Under the pieces are notes generated by a model. It did not search any database and was not told the origin of the DNA. It saw only the letters and a program-made list of their open reading frames with translations. A stretch of DNA of 64,000 nt from JAFNGF01 sp964567045. Lineage in GTDB: Bacteria > Planctomycetota > Phycisphaerae > Sedimentisphaerales > Anaerobacaceae. The stretch covers positions 1-64,000 of the forward strand of contig CAZMLE010000004.1 of assembly GCA_964567045.1 (NCBI GenBank), written 5' to 3'. The translations under genes were made by a program, and so were the position numbers. Positions 51,451 through 60,660 of the stretch are shown here, piece after piece (the first letter of the stretch is position 1; every line of letters begins with the position of its first letter).

Positions 51451-53409
51451 TCGTGTCATGTAAATATGTTTATACTCTTTGCACAAAGGTTGAAAAGTTC
51501 TGCCGCCGCCGACCATGAACTTGGGGAAGAACTCCACGAACTGCAGCCTCATTGTATGCACAAACGCACCGAGCACCGATAAGATCAGATTGAACGCATG
51601 GCCGCCGACAAAAACCAGTATCATAACCACGATGCCGATGCCGTAGGGTATTTTTAGCGTCAACTGGGCTATGAGATTGACTGCCATAGCCAGGCCGGAG
51701 CTGACCATACCCAGAGCCATCAATCGCAGGTAGCTGAGCACGTCGCCCAAATAGAAGACCGCGCTGAACAAATTATAAGCTCCCATGCCGAGTCGTGAAG
51801 CCCAGCCGCCCTGGCGATTGCTCAATAGTACAATTGAAACCGCCGGAACCATCGCGAGTCTACCGAAGAATTTGCCGGTTTCAGCCGGGACGAATCCTGC
51901 TTTGCTCACCCCAAATATGACAAGCGAATTGAGCATAACCAGCCAGGTCAATTGCTCAAATATCGCCGCGATATAGTCTCGTTGTCTAAGGTTATGCACA
52001 AGTGCTATCACAAGCCCGCTCATAAGGTGTGTGTAACCCAGTATGATCGCCAGGAAAAGCATCATTAATGGTTTCTCCAGCGGGTCGAACCACATCAGCC
52101 TTTTCCTTAGCGGTTCCAGGCCGGGCACAAATTGTCGGATTGCATCGCCGAACCACGAGCCGGTCAGTGCTCCGACTAATATTGCGAAAACCGAACAGAC
52201 GCCGAGCATCCAGAGCAGCTTTTTGTCGCCCTGCATTTTTTTTACAAGCAGAGCCGTTGCAGCAACCATAATAAGACCGTAGCCTGCGTCGCCCAGGCAT
52301 ATCCCGAAAAATAGCGCAAAAAACGGCGCAAGAAATATCGTGGGGTCGACATTGGAAGGCTGGGGCATACCATAAAGACGGGTTATGACCTCAAAAGGCT
52401 GGATCATTCCTTTGTTCTCAATCTCAACGGGGATTTCTTCATCCGCTGCCGGCTCGACCCTGCTCAAGCTGGAAGCCTCAAAACCGCGGACTATTTTCTC
52501 CAGGCGGCGATAATCCTTTTCTTTCACCCAGCCCTCAAGGACAACTGTACGCTGCGTGGCCGGGGCGGCGCCTTTGGTCTGCTCTCGACTGAGCAAATTG
52601 GCGTAGTGGTCGTGAAGGATTTCCAGCTTGAGCAGATTTTTGGATAGCTTTGTCGCGCTATCTATGTGCGTCTGCAACAGCAGTTCTTGCTCGCTTAACT
52701 TGTCTTCATGCTGCTTTATCAATTCTGCCACAGTGCCCGTCATCGCAGCGAAATTGACCGGTGCAAATTCCGCCCTGCGTAGCAACTTTTGCACCTCGTT
52801 AGCGTTTTCTTTTAGATAAACCACAAGACAGGCCAAGCGATTATCTGCCTCTCCTATCTGCTGGATTGCCCCAGACAGCTCGCCGATACTATCCTGGACA
52901 TATTTGGCCTGCCCGGCGGGCAGCAGCCCCGCCTGGCAGATGGTTCGGAATAGTGGGCCAATCTCCTCTACGGGCGTTTGCAGAGCCTGCCACGGTAGCA
53001 GCTCCTGCACAGTTCCGCGCAGACTCTCACGCTGGCTCTTTGCTTTTTCTATCGCGGCTTCAAGCTGCTCGCACTGGTCGACGAGCCTCAGAGCCTGTTG
53101 GTCTGAGATAGTCTTTTGATAAGACTCTTCATCGACCACCACCCGCGGCGCCAGCATACTTACCAGAGCCTTTGTGGGGTCGCCGAAACCTTTAAGAAAT
53201 GCGATGCACTTTGCAAGCCGATTTAATAGCTCTTCAATATCCTTTGGGCGTCCTGGGGGCGCAGCAAGCTCAGGAAGATTTCGGCTGATCGTGGCTTCTT
53301 GCGCATTTAGAATCTGACAGATGCCTTCTCTCTGCAAAGCCTCCAGAAGCTGAGCGGCTTCGCTATTATGGCTGACAATTACAACTTTTGCCATCGGGAC
53401 TATGGCCAT
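51403..53409 (-). CDS. atpI: V-type ATP synthase subunit I
   Basis: 668 residues; stator a-subunit that forms the ion half-channels. N-terminal ~340 residues are cytoplasmic with coiled-coil arms (LEALQREGICQILNAQEA ... SKNLLKLEILHDHYANLL); then about seven membrane helices from FFALFFGICLGDAGYGLIMVAATALLVKKMQGD, including the conserved channel helices GDVLSYLRLMALGMVSSGLAMAVNLIAQL and GHAFNLILSVLGAFVHTMRLQFVEFFPKF. The usual Arg is in the LSYLRLMALG helix. The normal C-terminus (GGGRTFQPLCKEYKHIYM) is extended by TRPRNEPVLSRVEGLRG, which is repeat-coded. Confidence 0.94.
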   Translation of the reverse strand: MAIVPMAKVVIVSHNSEAAQLLEALQREGICQILNAQEATISRNLPELAAPPGRPKDIEELLNRLAKCIAFLKGFGDPTKALVSMLAPRVVVDEESYQKTISDQQALRLVDQCEQLEAAIEKAKSQRESLRGTVQELLPWQALQTPVEEIGPLFRTICQAGLLPAGQAKYVQDSIGELSGAIQQIGEADNRLACLVVYLKENANEVQKLLRRAEFAPVNFAAMTGTVAELIKQHEDKLSEQELLLQTHIDSATKLSKNLLKLEILHDHYANLLSREQTKGAAPATQRTVVLEGWVKEKDYRRLEKIVRGFEASSLSRVEPAADEEIPVEIENKGMIQPFEVITRLYGMPQPSNVDPTIFLAPFFALFFGICLGDAGYGLIMVAATALLVKKMQGDKKLLWMLGVCSVFAILVGALTGSWFGDAIRQFVPGLEPLRKRLMWFDPLEKPLMMLFLAIILGYTHLMSGLVIALVHNLRQRDYIAAIFEQLTWLVMLNSLVIFGVSKAGFVPAETGKFFGRLAMVPAVSIVLLSNRQGGWASRLGMGAYNLFSAVFYLGDVLSYLRLMALGMVSSGLAMAVNLIAQLTLKIPYGIGIVVMILVFVGGHAFNLILSVLGAFVHTMRLQFVEFFPKFMVGGGRTFQPLCKEYKHIYMTRPRNEPVLSRVEGLRG

Positions 53410-53411
53410 GC

Positions 53412-53759
53412 TTAGCCTCTTATGGGCACGCCATTTTGCGGACGCCCCGCCAAATGGCTGCCCAGGTAATCCATTACCCTTGCCACTGCCGGCGCCATTT
53501 TACTTTCTGCTTTCTGGCGAATCTGCCGGCAATGATTTTCAGCCTGGGCTTTGAGATTGTTGATTTCTTGCTGGGCCTGTGTCTGGCCCCGGGATACGGC
53601 ATCCTGGATGGTCTTTTTTCGCTGGCGTTCCGCCTCTTCCAGAAGCCCTCGACGCTGCTGCCGAGCTTGTTCAGCTAAACTTGCTGCTTCAGCTTTAGCC
53701 TGCTCGATGACTTCTTGGGCCTGCGATTCAGTTTGTTTGATCTTTTTTATCAGTTCCAT
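53412..53759 (-). CDS. atpH: V-type ATP synthase subunit H/G (peripheral stalk coiled coil)
   Basis: 115 residues, almost wholly coiled coil (MELIKKIKQTESQAQEVIEQAKAEAASLAEQARQQRRGLLEEAERQRKKTIQDAVSRGQ). This matches the AhaH/NtpF type subunit which pairs with subunit E. It is the first V-ATPase gene in the operon, 2 bases upstream of atpI, and lies 65 bases after mdh. Confidence 0.85.
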   Translation of the reverse strand: MELIKKIKQTESQAQEVIEQAKAEAASLAEQARQQRRGLLEEAERQRKKTIQDAVSRGQTQAQQEINNLKAQAENHCRQIRQKAESKMAPAVARVMDYLGSHLAGRPQNGVPIRG

Positions 53760-53823
53760 TCGAGCCCCTGATACATTACATTATCGTTCGTCAAACGACA
53801 AAATAAATAGCTTCAAAAGTGTT

Positions 53824-54786
53824 TTACCATTGCAGCAGCTCATTGACCTTCCGTACAAGGTGTTTGACATGAGCGACTGAGCTATTGAATTGAGCCTGTT
53901 CGCATTCATTCAGGTCAAGCTCAATGATTTTTCCGACGCCATCCTTACCAAGCACGGCAGGGACACCCACGAAATAACCGCCCACGCCATATTCGCGGTC
54001 ACAATAAGCACAGCAGGATAGCACTGTCTTCTTGTCTTTCAGGATTGCTTCAGCCATTTCGACGGCCCCTGCTGCAGGGGCATAGTAGGCGCTATAGCCG
54101 AGGAGATTCACCACTTCCGTGCCGCCTTTTCGCGTCCTTTCGATCAGCTCGGCGACTTTTTTCTCATCGAGCAAGTCGCTTATAGGTATTCCGCTGACCG
54201 ACGTAAATCGCGGCAAAGGCACCATATCGTCACCGTGTCCGCCCATGAACACACACTTTATATTCTCTACGCTTACGCCAAGCTCGCGGGCAAGGAAATA
54301 GCTAAAGCGTGCCGAATCCAGAGCACCGGCCATTCCCACAACTCTATTTTTGGCAAAGCCCGTGACCTTATAGGCGGCGTAAACCATCGCATCCAGCGGA
54401 TTGCTGACCACAATAATTATGCTGTCGGGCGAATACTTTGCTACTTTCTCGCCGACGTCTTTGATGATCGGGACGTTTTTTGCCAACAGGTCATCCCGGC
54501 TCATGCCGGGCTTGCGAGGCAGGCCGCTTGTTATAATGACCAGATCGCTGTCAGCCGTTTCCTGCCAGTCGGTTGTTCCCACGACATCACAATCGTAAAG
54601 CTGGATAGGGCCGGCTTCGGCGATATCGAGGGCTTTGCCTTCAGCCAAGCCTTTGACGATGTCCAGCAGGACGATATCACCGAGCTTTCTGGTCGCGGCG
54701 GCGTAAGCGGTCGTCGCGCCGACGTTACCAGCGCCGACTATTGTTATCTTGTCCCTTGGCACGCAGATCTTCCTTAACGCATACAC
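53824..54786 (-). CDS. mdh: Malate dehydrogenase (LDH-like type)
   Basis: 320 residues. NAD-linked malate/oxaloacetate interconversion. Rossmann loop IVGAGNVGATTAYA, Asp after strand 2 (VLLDIVKGLAEGKALD), specificity loop GLPRKPGMSRDDLL with Arg for the malate carboxylate, SNPLDAMVY and the catalytic His in MGGHGDDMVPLPR. The GTG start overlaps the stop of the GH127 gene by one base (TAGTG). It lies in line with the V-ATPase genes. The same strand and short spacing suggest GH127, mdh and the ATPase may share a transcript. Confidence 0.93.
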   Translation of the reverse strand: MYALRKICVPRDKITIVGAGNVGATTAYAAATRKLGDIVLLDIVKGLAEGKALDIAEAGPIQLYDCDVVGTTDWQETADSDLVIITSGLPRKPGMSRDDLLAKNVPIIKDVGEKVAKYSPDSIIIVVSNPLDAMVYAAYKVTGFAKNRVVGMAGALDSARFSYFLARELGVSVENIKCVFMGGHGDDMVPLPRFTSVSGIPISDLLDEKKVAELIERTRKGGTEVVNLLGYSAYYAPAAGAVEMAEAILKDKKTVLSCCAYCDREYGVGGYFVGVPAVLGKDGVGKIIELDLNECEQAQFNSSVAHVKHLVRKVNELLQW

Positions 54787-57257
54787 TATCTTGTGTCAAT
54801 TCGCCATTCGAGGATGCCGCCGGAGAACCCCTGCTGCAACTGAACTTCCAGCCGCAGCGCTTTTGTGCGCACTGCACCGATTCCGGAGAAGGTTGCGTCG
54901 TTGAACTTATCTTTTTCCACGCCGTAACCGCCCGCGGGCGGAAGTTCTTCCCATCGGTCGTCCAGCGGGAACAGCAATCGCCAGGACTTGGGCACGCGAC
55001 AGCCACCCTGGCCTGTGTCGTCGAACCAGTAGACCCCGACTCCAACGATATCTTTTGGCTGCTCGAAATTGTACCGCACCCATTCTGTGGTGCCCTTATG
55101 GTCCCACCAGGTGAACCGCGGAATGCTCTGGTCATTTGAACTCTTCGGCACGAGCTGGTCGCTCAGCGCCGCAAGGGTGTCAGCATGCCAGCAGTGAGAG
55201 GCAGTAGCCGGCAATGGCTGCGGCGGCGCTTTCCACTGGTGCGCACTGGGTCCGGTGCCGATAGTTGGAAATGCCGAAATCCGCAACCGTGCACAACCCA
55301 TCGGTATCAACGTGACAGCTTCGGCCGGCTCGTCAGATTTCACCGGGCTTTGTTGCAGCTCGCCGACCAGGCCCAGGTGGTCCATTTTCCATTGCGGGAT
55401 CTTCTTAGCTTGGCCGCGCAGCTCAATGGGAGCAGCGTTACCTTCAAAAGGCTGCCCGTCGGTAGGCCAATCCTTAAGTACAACCTCGAATGACGAAGCC
55501 GGGTCCGTTTCGTTCAGCACCAGTCCGTAGTTCCAAGCGGTGGTTGGATGAATCTCACACGCAGGCCATTCATCGGTTCCCCCTGCCCGAACGTACTTCT
55601 CGCCGATCTTCAACGAGTACGTTAATGGACCGCGATTAACCGAGACGCTATTTTTGTTTTTCTTCCATACCGTGGTCGTGATTTTCATCGGCAGCTCCAG
55701 GCACACCTTGTCGCCATTGGCCCATTGGCGAGAAATCACAACGTATGAGCCTGGACGCCCTTCGACCAGCACGTTTCTCCAATTGATCGCGAGCTTGGGC
55801 CTTTCGCACCAGAGCGGCACCCGCAGATAAAGCGGGAAGCGGACCGGCCTGGCGGTGTTGACGGTGAGCTCGATGCTCTCATCGAAGGGATAACGGGTGC
55901 TTTCTGTGATTGTAACTTCCCTGCCGCTTCCGACCTTTGCAGTAACCTTGCAGGGGGCGTACAGGACCGCTGCCAGGCCGTTGCCCGGCGCGGCCAGCCA
56001 GAGATGTTCGGCATAATAAGGCCAGCCGTGCGCAACATTGTGCTGGCAGCAGCGATGGCGGTGCGGATCGAATAGCAGCATCGGGCCGCTATTTTGCACG
56101 CCCGGCGATTTGTTGGCGCTGTCACACAGGACCATGTTCGGAGCAGTAAGATAATGCAGGGCTTTCAAATCCGGCGTCAGTGACGCAGGGAACGAGTTGA
56201 ATGTCACGTCCTCGCAACGGTCGGCCCATTTGACGTCGCCGGTTATTTGCAGCAGCATCTCGCACGAGAGCATCATCTCAACCATCGAGCAGGTTTCGGT
56301 CGCCTGGCGGGGATCTGTGTAACCTTCCCGGCAGTTTTCATCGGCGCCGTACAGTCCGCCGGGCGCCTGCCCATAGATACCCCGGACTGTCTGGTAATTG
56401 CGGCAGGTTCCAGCCAGATGTATGGGGTCTTTGGATTGCTGATAGAATATAGCCGGCCCGCGGAAACACTGGGCGATATTCACGCCGTGCCAACTGGCTA
56501 CGCCGGCTGTCCAGTCGGCGGTGCAGCGGTGAATCTTCTGGCCCAGCTCCAGAAAGCATTTGTCGCCGGTGCGGTTGTACAGCCAGTAGACGCTGGCGAG
56601 GTTGTCACTGGCCCTTTGATTCTGCCAGAAAGGAAGCAGAAAATCTTCGTCCGGAATGGTAAGCTGCCAGTGAAAATACTTGCTCATCAAGTCAAGCACC
56701 CGCCGGTCGCCGGAATATTCATAGTACGACTGCAGCGCGTTGAGCATAATCATATTGGGCCACAAATCGGGCTTATTCTTGGTAAGAGTCAGATTTGAGC
56801 GCGGCCCGAAGTATCCGTCGTCGCGCTGGCTGGCTATTGCGGCTTCGAGCCACTGACAGGCTTCTTTTATAATGCGCTCATCTCGCAGCACGTATCCGGT
56901 GTCGCCGAAGCCTTTCAGCCAGTACGGCGCCTCTTCCCACGGACTGTGGCCAACCCCTGCGGCGCTCAGCCAGGCGTTATTTTCTTTCTTGAGAAACTCG
57001 CTGATTTCGGTTAAGTGTCCGCTGAAGCCGTCCGCTTGAAGCTCGAGTTGCCGGCGGACCCAGCCCTGGGGCTCGATAGCACCGACCGGCAGCTTCATAA
57101 ACGCACTGGGCATCAAAGGCTCGCGGTTGCCAACATAGAAATCGTTTCCCAGAGCGATATTGGGCTTGTCAACAACACGGACTTTTTCGCCCGCACTGCA
57201 GCCAAAGACGATCAGGCAAAAACCTGCAACAGCAGAAAATAACGTATACTTAGACAT
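54786..57257 (-). CDS. GH127-like beta-L-arabinofuranosidase lipoprotein with F5/8-type end
   Basis: About 823 residues from ATG 57257; lipobox in MSKYTLFSAVAGFCLIVFGC, so membrane anchored. An (alpha/alpha)6 barrel follows: GWVRRQLELQADGFSGHLTEISEF, PYWLKGFGDTGYVLRDERI, DGYFGPRS and YYEYSGDRRVLDLMSKYFHWQ. The active-site region WHGVNIAQCFRGPAIFYQQ, ATETCSMVEMMLSCEMLLQITGD and CCQHNVAHGWPYYAEHLW has the Cys-rich metal/nucleophile set typical of GH127. The C-terminal ~140 residues (WWDHKGTTEWVRYNFEQPKDIVGVGVYWFDD) look like a carbohydrate-binding beta-sandwich. It probably removes L-arabinose from plant polymers. Confidence 0.85.
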   Translation of the reverse strand: MSKYTLFSAVAGFCLIVFGCSAGEKVRVVDKPNIALGNDFYVGNREPLMPSAFMKLPVGAIEPQGWVRRQLELQADGFSGHLTEISEFLKKENNAWLSAAGVGHSPWEEAPYWLKGFGDTGYVLRDERIIKEACQWLEAAIASQRDDGYFGPRSNLTLTKNKPDLWPNMIMLNALQSYYEYSGDRRVLDLMSKYFHWQLTIPDEDFLLPFWQNQRASDNLASVYWLYNRTGDKCFLELGQKIHRCTADWTAGVASWHGVNIAQCFRGPAIFYQQSKDPIHLAGTCRNYQTVRGIYGQAPGGLYGADENCREGYTDPRQATETCSMVEMMLSCEMLLQITGDVKWADRCEDVTFNSFPASLTPDLKALHYLTAPNMVLCDSANKSPGVQNSGPMLLFDPHRHRCCQHNVAHGWPYYAEHLWLAAPGNGLAAVLYAPCKVTAKVGSGREVTITESTRYPFDESIELTVNTARPVRFPLYLRVPLWCERPKLAINWRNVLVEGRPGSYVVISRQWANGDKVCLELPMKITTTVWKKNKNSVSVNRGPLTYSLKIGEKYVRAGGTDEWPACEIHPTTAWNYGLVLNETDPASSFEVVLKDWPTDGQPFEGNAAPIELRGQAKKIPQWKMDHLGLVGELQQSPVKSDEPAEAVTLIPMGCARLRISAFPTIGTGPSAHQWKAPPQPLPATASHCWHADTLAALSDQLVPKSSNDQSIPRFTWWDHKGTTEWVRYNFEQPKDIVGVGVYWFDDTGQGGCRVPKSWRLLFPLDDRWEELPPAGGYGVEKDKFNDATFSGIGAVRTKALRLEVQLQQGFSGGILEWRIDTR

Positions 57258-57278
57258 CTTTCGCTCCCTTTCCATCAA

Positions 57279-57383
57279 ATAACTGTCTGTCTGAACAAGG
57301 TGGTGATTATAAGCAAAATGCAGGACATTGCTAACAAAAAATATGTGCAGTCAAGTCGCGGACGTCGGGGATCGGCTGAATCG
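57279..57383. other. Intergenic region upstream of GH127
   Basis: About 105 bases between GH127 and the pseudopilin stop. No promoter motif was judged convincing. Confidence 0.4.
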
Positions 57384-58358
57384 TCAGTAGTCTTTGAAGT
57401 GTCTCATCCACTGCGGCCAGTCTTCGGGCCTCACGCCGCCGGCTTTGGTCCAAGGACCCGCGGTGTTATACTGGCGATGCCACTTCAAGGTCCATAGCTC
57501 CTTGAGCCCCACCTTGCGGACGGAGGAATCACAGAACAGGCTGTTGACGCCGCCCTGGTGACGGTCGATACAGAAGTCCGACATTGGTGAGTCCGGCATC
57601 CACACGTCATCCTCGGATGTGGGTTTATCCTCGGCCTTGGGGTCTCCTTGAAACCAGCGGCAGTCGAGATAGAAGGGCACATCCGCCCTGCCTTCGGGCT
57701 CCGGATCCCGCCAGCAGAAAGTCGCGAAGGGATTGTCGCGAGTGAGGATTGAATACTCATCGAAGAAGTAGCATATCGTCCAGCAGTTCCAGCCGTAGCT
57801 GCCATACGCCCCGGGCTCTCCATCCTCGTCCCAGCGGTACCCCCAGGCAGCGAACTTGCTACCCCTGTACCCCGCCGTGCCATTTTTGGTCCATGCCTCT
57901 TTGGGAGACTCCCCCAGAATCTTGGTGGCGAGCGGACANNNNNNNNNNNNNNNNNNNNNNNNNNNNNNNNNNNNNNNNNNNNNNNNNNNNNNNNNNNNNN
58001 NNNNNNNNNNNNNNNNNNNNNNNNNNNNNNNNNNNNNNACAGAACGCATCCTTCCATCCATCCCTGATCTGCCACTTCCCATTCCGCTCTTCGGCGGACA
58101 ACAGAACGCATCCTTCCATCCATCCCTGATCTGCCACTTCCCATTCCGCTCTTCGTAAGTGCTGGAGGTAGTCATGGTCCGTTCCACTCTTTCCGTCCAC
58201 CAATTCACGCCATGTTGACGTAGATTGCTCTGGCATCTGATGCTCTTGGCCTGGAGCCTGACCCTCGAGAGTGCCGGCAGCAGGATCGCCAGCAATAGCG
58301 CGATAATGGCAATCACCACCAAGAGTTCTATCAATGTGAATGCCTTCTTCCGTCTCAT
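57384..58358 (-). CDS. Type II pseudopilin-like protein, interrupted by an assembly gap
   Basis: Prepilin leader MRRKKAFTLIELLVVIAIIALLLAILLPALSRVRLQ. The central part cannot be read because of 100 Ns next to a 62-bp tandem repeat, so the frame across the gap is uncertain. The C-terminal half resumes with KILGESPKEAWTKNGTAG ... DRHQGGVNSLFCDSSVRKVGLKELWTLKWHRQYNTAGPWTKAGGVRPEDWPQWMRHFKDY. Its C-terminal ~45 residues are almost identical to the next gene upstream, showing tandem duplication. The downstream position on the same strand gives a two-gene pilin operon. Confidence 0.75.
   Translation of the reverse strand: MRRKKAFTLIELLVVIAIIALLLAILLPALSRVRLQAKSIRCQSNLRQHGVNWWTERVERTMTTSSTYEERNGKWQIRDGWKDAFCCPPKSGMGSGRSGMDGRMRSXXXXXXXXXXXXXXXXXXXXXXXXXXXXXXXXXXCPLATKILGESPKEAWTKNGTAGYRGSKFAAWGYRWDEDGEPGAYGSYGWNCWTICYFFDEYSILTRDNPFATFCWRDPEPEGRADVPFYLDCRWFQGDPKAEDKPTSEDDVWMPDSPMSDFCIDRHQGGVNSLFCDSSVRKVGLKELWTLKWHRQYNTAGPWTKAGGVRPEDWPQWMRHFKDY
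57939..58038. other. Assembly gap (100 Ns)
   Basis: Unknown sequence inside a pseudopilin gene. The right flank is a 62-bp tandem repeat and the left flank ends in the repeat's last bases (GCGGACA), so the gap probably arose from collapsed repeats. Confidence 0.99.
58039..58155. repeat. 62-bp tandem repeat next to the gap
   Basis: Unit 58039-58100 is repeated at 58101-58155. On the minus strand all three frames are open through the unit, so copies shift the frame without making stops. Confidence 0.85.
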
Positions 58359-58361
58359 TTG

Positions 58362-59153
58362 TCAGTAGTCCTTGAATCTTCTCATCCACTGGGGCCAGTC
58401 TTCGGGCCTTACGCCGCCGGCTTTGGTCCAAGTGCCCGCGGTGTTATACTGGCGATGCCACTTCAAAGACCATAATTCCTTGAGGCCTACTTTTCGGATT
58501 GACCAATCCATGAAGATCCCGCACACGAATCCTTCATGGCGATTCATGCAGCAGGGTAGCGAACTATCTGCCCAGACATCTTCGTATGCAGGAGGCTTGG
58601 TTTCGGTCGATCGGCATGCCCACCAGAGAACGCTATCCAGCAACAGGGGTACATTTGCCGCGCCTTTGGCGGGAACAGTCTGCCAGTATCGTGAGTCGCG
58701 TGATCCGCCAGCCTCGGACCCTCGCACGCACTGAGCCCAGATATTCAGGCCGTAGCTACAGTCCAGTCGTAAACGGCCGGCTCCACTTCGTAGGGACCAG
58801 GCTGAAAAGGTGCTGCCGAGGCACCAATCGCTCGAATTGAGGCCTTCACTGCGTGTTTTCATGGCCATCGGGCACAAGAACAAATCGTTGGTGTCTCGGT
58901 GATAGGGCCAGAGTGCCTTGAGCACCTGCGGCCAGGGTTCAACTGATTCAACCCAACCTGGGAATCTCGTATCATTCTCATTTGCGTACATCGAGAAGAT
59001 GAGGCCCCATTGTTTCAGGTTGGACTGACAGCCGACCGCCTTCGCCTGCTTCCTGACCCGCTGCAGTGTCGGTACCAGGATCGCCATCAATAGCGCGATA
59101 ATGGCAATCACTACCAAAAGCTCTATCAGCGTAAAGGCTTTCGTTTTGCGCAT
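58362..59153 (-). CDS. Type II pseudopilin-like protein, paralogue
   Basis: About 263 residues from ATG 59153. Leader MRKTKAFTLIELLVVIAIIALLMAILVPTLQRVRKQA, then CQSNLKQWGLIFSMYANENDTRFPGW and a C-terminal block MNRHEGFVCGIFMDWSIRKVGLKELWSLKWHRQYNTAG, matching the DG-type C-terminus of this pilin family. It is 3 bases upstream of its paralogue at 57384-58358. Divergence between the two is greatest in the middle, with conserved ends, as expected when a variable surface region is flanked by structural parts. Confidence 0.85.
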   Translation of the reverse strand: MRKTKAFTLIELLVVIAIIALLMAILVPTLQRVRKQAKAVGCQSNLKQWGLIFSMYANENDTRFPGWVESVEPWPQVLKALWPYHRDTNDLFLCPMAMKTRSEGLNSSDWCLGSTFSAWSLRSGAGRLRLDCSYGLNIWAQCVRGSEAGGSRDSRYWQTVPAKGAANVPLLLDSVLWWACRSTETKPPAYEDVWADSSLPCCMNRHEGFVCGIFMDWSIRKVGLKELWSLKWHRQYNTAGTWTKAGGVRPEDWPQWMRRFKDY

Positions 59154-59186
59154 GACCGGCTTTTCTCCATAAAAGGAGTTGCCCAA

Positions 59187-59338
59187 CCGACGTTTTGCAT
59201 CGGGAGATGATCCACTGGCGCGCTGAATGCGTCTCTTGTGATTCTACCGCAACAGCTCAGCATCAGACAAGAGATTTGAGCACAATTTTCGCTCCTTGCA
59301 GCTAAGTTTCCTGGACGTTGAAATTGCAGGGTAAGGAG
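59187..59338. other. Intergenic region upstream of the pilins
   Basis: No gene seen; likely holds the pilin promoter but no pair was assigned. Confidence 0.4.
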
Positions 59339-60490
59339 TTATTTGGCGGTCATCAGCCATTTGCCAGCAAGTTCGGCAACATCCTGGATATCGACCTTGC
59401 CGTCGCCGGTAAGGTCGGCGCCGGCGCATTTGCCGCAGGCGGTTTGACCCCAGAAAATGCTCAGCCAGGCAAAATCTCTGAAGTCCACATCGTAGTCCTT
59501 GTCGATGTCACCGGCCTGCCCTTTACTTTGATAAAGGTGCACCTTTCCATCCCCTGCCCCGATCAGAACATCGGGGTAGCCGTCGCCCGTCCAGTCGCAT
59601 ACAAACGGTCTTGAACGCGGCGTGCCGGCAAGGTTGATGGGGACGCCATCCGACTCAACGCGCAGGTGTAGGAGCGAGAATTTCGGCTTGGCGTCGGTTC
59701 CGATGTTAATGTATAGCAGCAATTCGCCCTCGGTGTTACCCGTAAGCAGGTCTTTCTTGCCGTCGCCGTCCAGGTCAAGCACAACGGGGCTGGAACGACC
59801 GGATGGCACAACCAGGTCCTGGCCATTTTCCTTGGCGAACTCCCCTATGGGCACTGAGTAATAAAATGCCGGGATGGGCCAGGCGCAGCCGCAGTTAAGA
59901 TAAATGTGTATTTTGCCGTCCAGGCCCCCGACGACCAAGTCATTCATGCCGTCGCTATCCCAATCTACAAAGGTCGGCGTCGCTCGGTCTCCCACATCAA
60001 GGGGCGCACCGGGTACGGCGACCAGCACTGTGGTGCCCGCGTCGAACATGGGGCTTTCATCGGTGCCGGTATTCAGGAAGATTTTGACGGTTCCGTCGCC
60101 CAGTCCCACGAGCAGGTCTTTACGTTTATCTGCATCCCAGTAAACTACCCGCGGGAAGCAGCCAAGACAACCAGAAGCGGGTACCGTCAAGTCGATTCCG
60201 TTGGACTGGGCGTAAAAGTAGCCCGAGAATTGTGGATCGGCACTGGTTCCGACATTGAGATAGATGCGGACCTTACCGGCAGTACTGCCGCCGCCTTCGC
60301 CGATGATAAGGTCCGCCAAGCCGTCGTTGTTCCAGTCCACAAGGCAGGGCACTGAATACCCGGGCACCTGGATGTCGGAACCTTTAGCCTGCACAAGCTC
60401 CTCGGCACCGAGATTTAGCAGCGAAGCGTACAGTCGCTGCGGAGTCAGCATCAAACCGGAGACTGTCAGCATCAGCAGTACGTATTTCAC
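59339..60490 (-). CDS. Secreted FG-GAP/VCBS protein with C-terminal dockerin
   Basis: About 383 residues from GTG 60490, chosen because GGAGG lies 6 bases upstream; the longer start would include a word tract. Signal peptide VKYVLLMLTVSGLMLTPQRLYA. Repeated FG-GAP units such as PCLVDWNNDGLADLIIGEGGG, RVVYWDADKRKDLLVGLGDG, TFVDWDSDGMNDLVVGGLDG, VVLDLDGDGKKDLLTGN and FVCDWTGDGYPDVLIGAGDG predict a propeller. The C-terminus is a two-repeat dockerin (GDIDKDYDVDFRDFAWLS; GADLTGDGKVDIQDVAELAGKWL). By family it may be tethered to a cohesin, but none is seen here. Confidence 0.85.
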   Translation of the reverse strand: MKYVLLMLTVSGLMLTPQRLYASLLNLGAEELVQAKGSDIQVPGYSVPCLVDWNNDGLADLIIGEGGGSTAGKVRIYLNVGTSADPQFSGYFYAQSNGIDLTVPASGCLGCFPRVVYWDADKRKDLLVGLGDGTVKIFLNTGTDESPMFDAGTTVLVAVPGAPLDVGDRATPTFVDWDSDGMNDLVVGGLDGKIHIYLNCGCAWPIPAFYYSVPIGEFAKENGQDLVVPSGRSSPVVLDLDGDGKKDLLTGNTEGELLLYINIGTDAKPKFSLLHLRVESDGVPINLAGTPRSRPFVCDWTGDGYPDVLIGAGDGKVHLYQSKGQAGDIDKDYDVDFRDFAWLSIFWGQTACGKCAGADLTGDGKVDIQDVAELAGKWLMTAK

Positions 60491-60504
60491 CTCGCACCTC
60501 CATT

Positions 60505-60533
60505 GGAAATTGACAATCGAAAATTCCAGACCC
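60505..60533. repeat. Word tract (GGAAATTGACAATCGAAAATT)
   Basis: GGAAATTGACAATCG plus GAAAATT in the leader of the FG-GAP/dockerin gene. Confidence 0.6.
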
Positions 60534-60660
60534 ACCATCCTTGTTGGAACATAAAAAATTGTACCTTATTTGGTGGGAAAATGTCAAGAGAAAATGGCCT
60601 GATGCTATTAGTGCCACTTAAATCTGCCCAAAACTCCTGTAAGGAATGCGGGTTTTCTCT

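Noticed and set aside
53760..53823. V-ATPase promoter TTGACG...TATCAG
   Set aside because: The spacer is 15 bases and the -10 is weak, so it is not listed as a feature.
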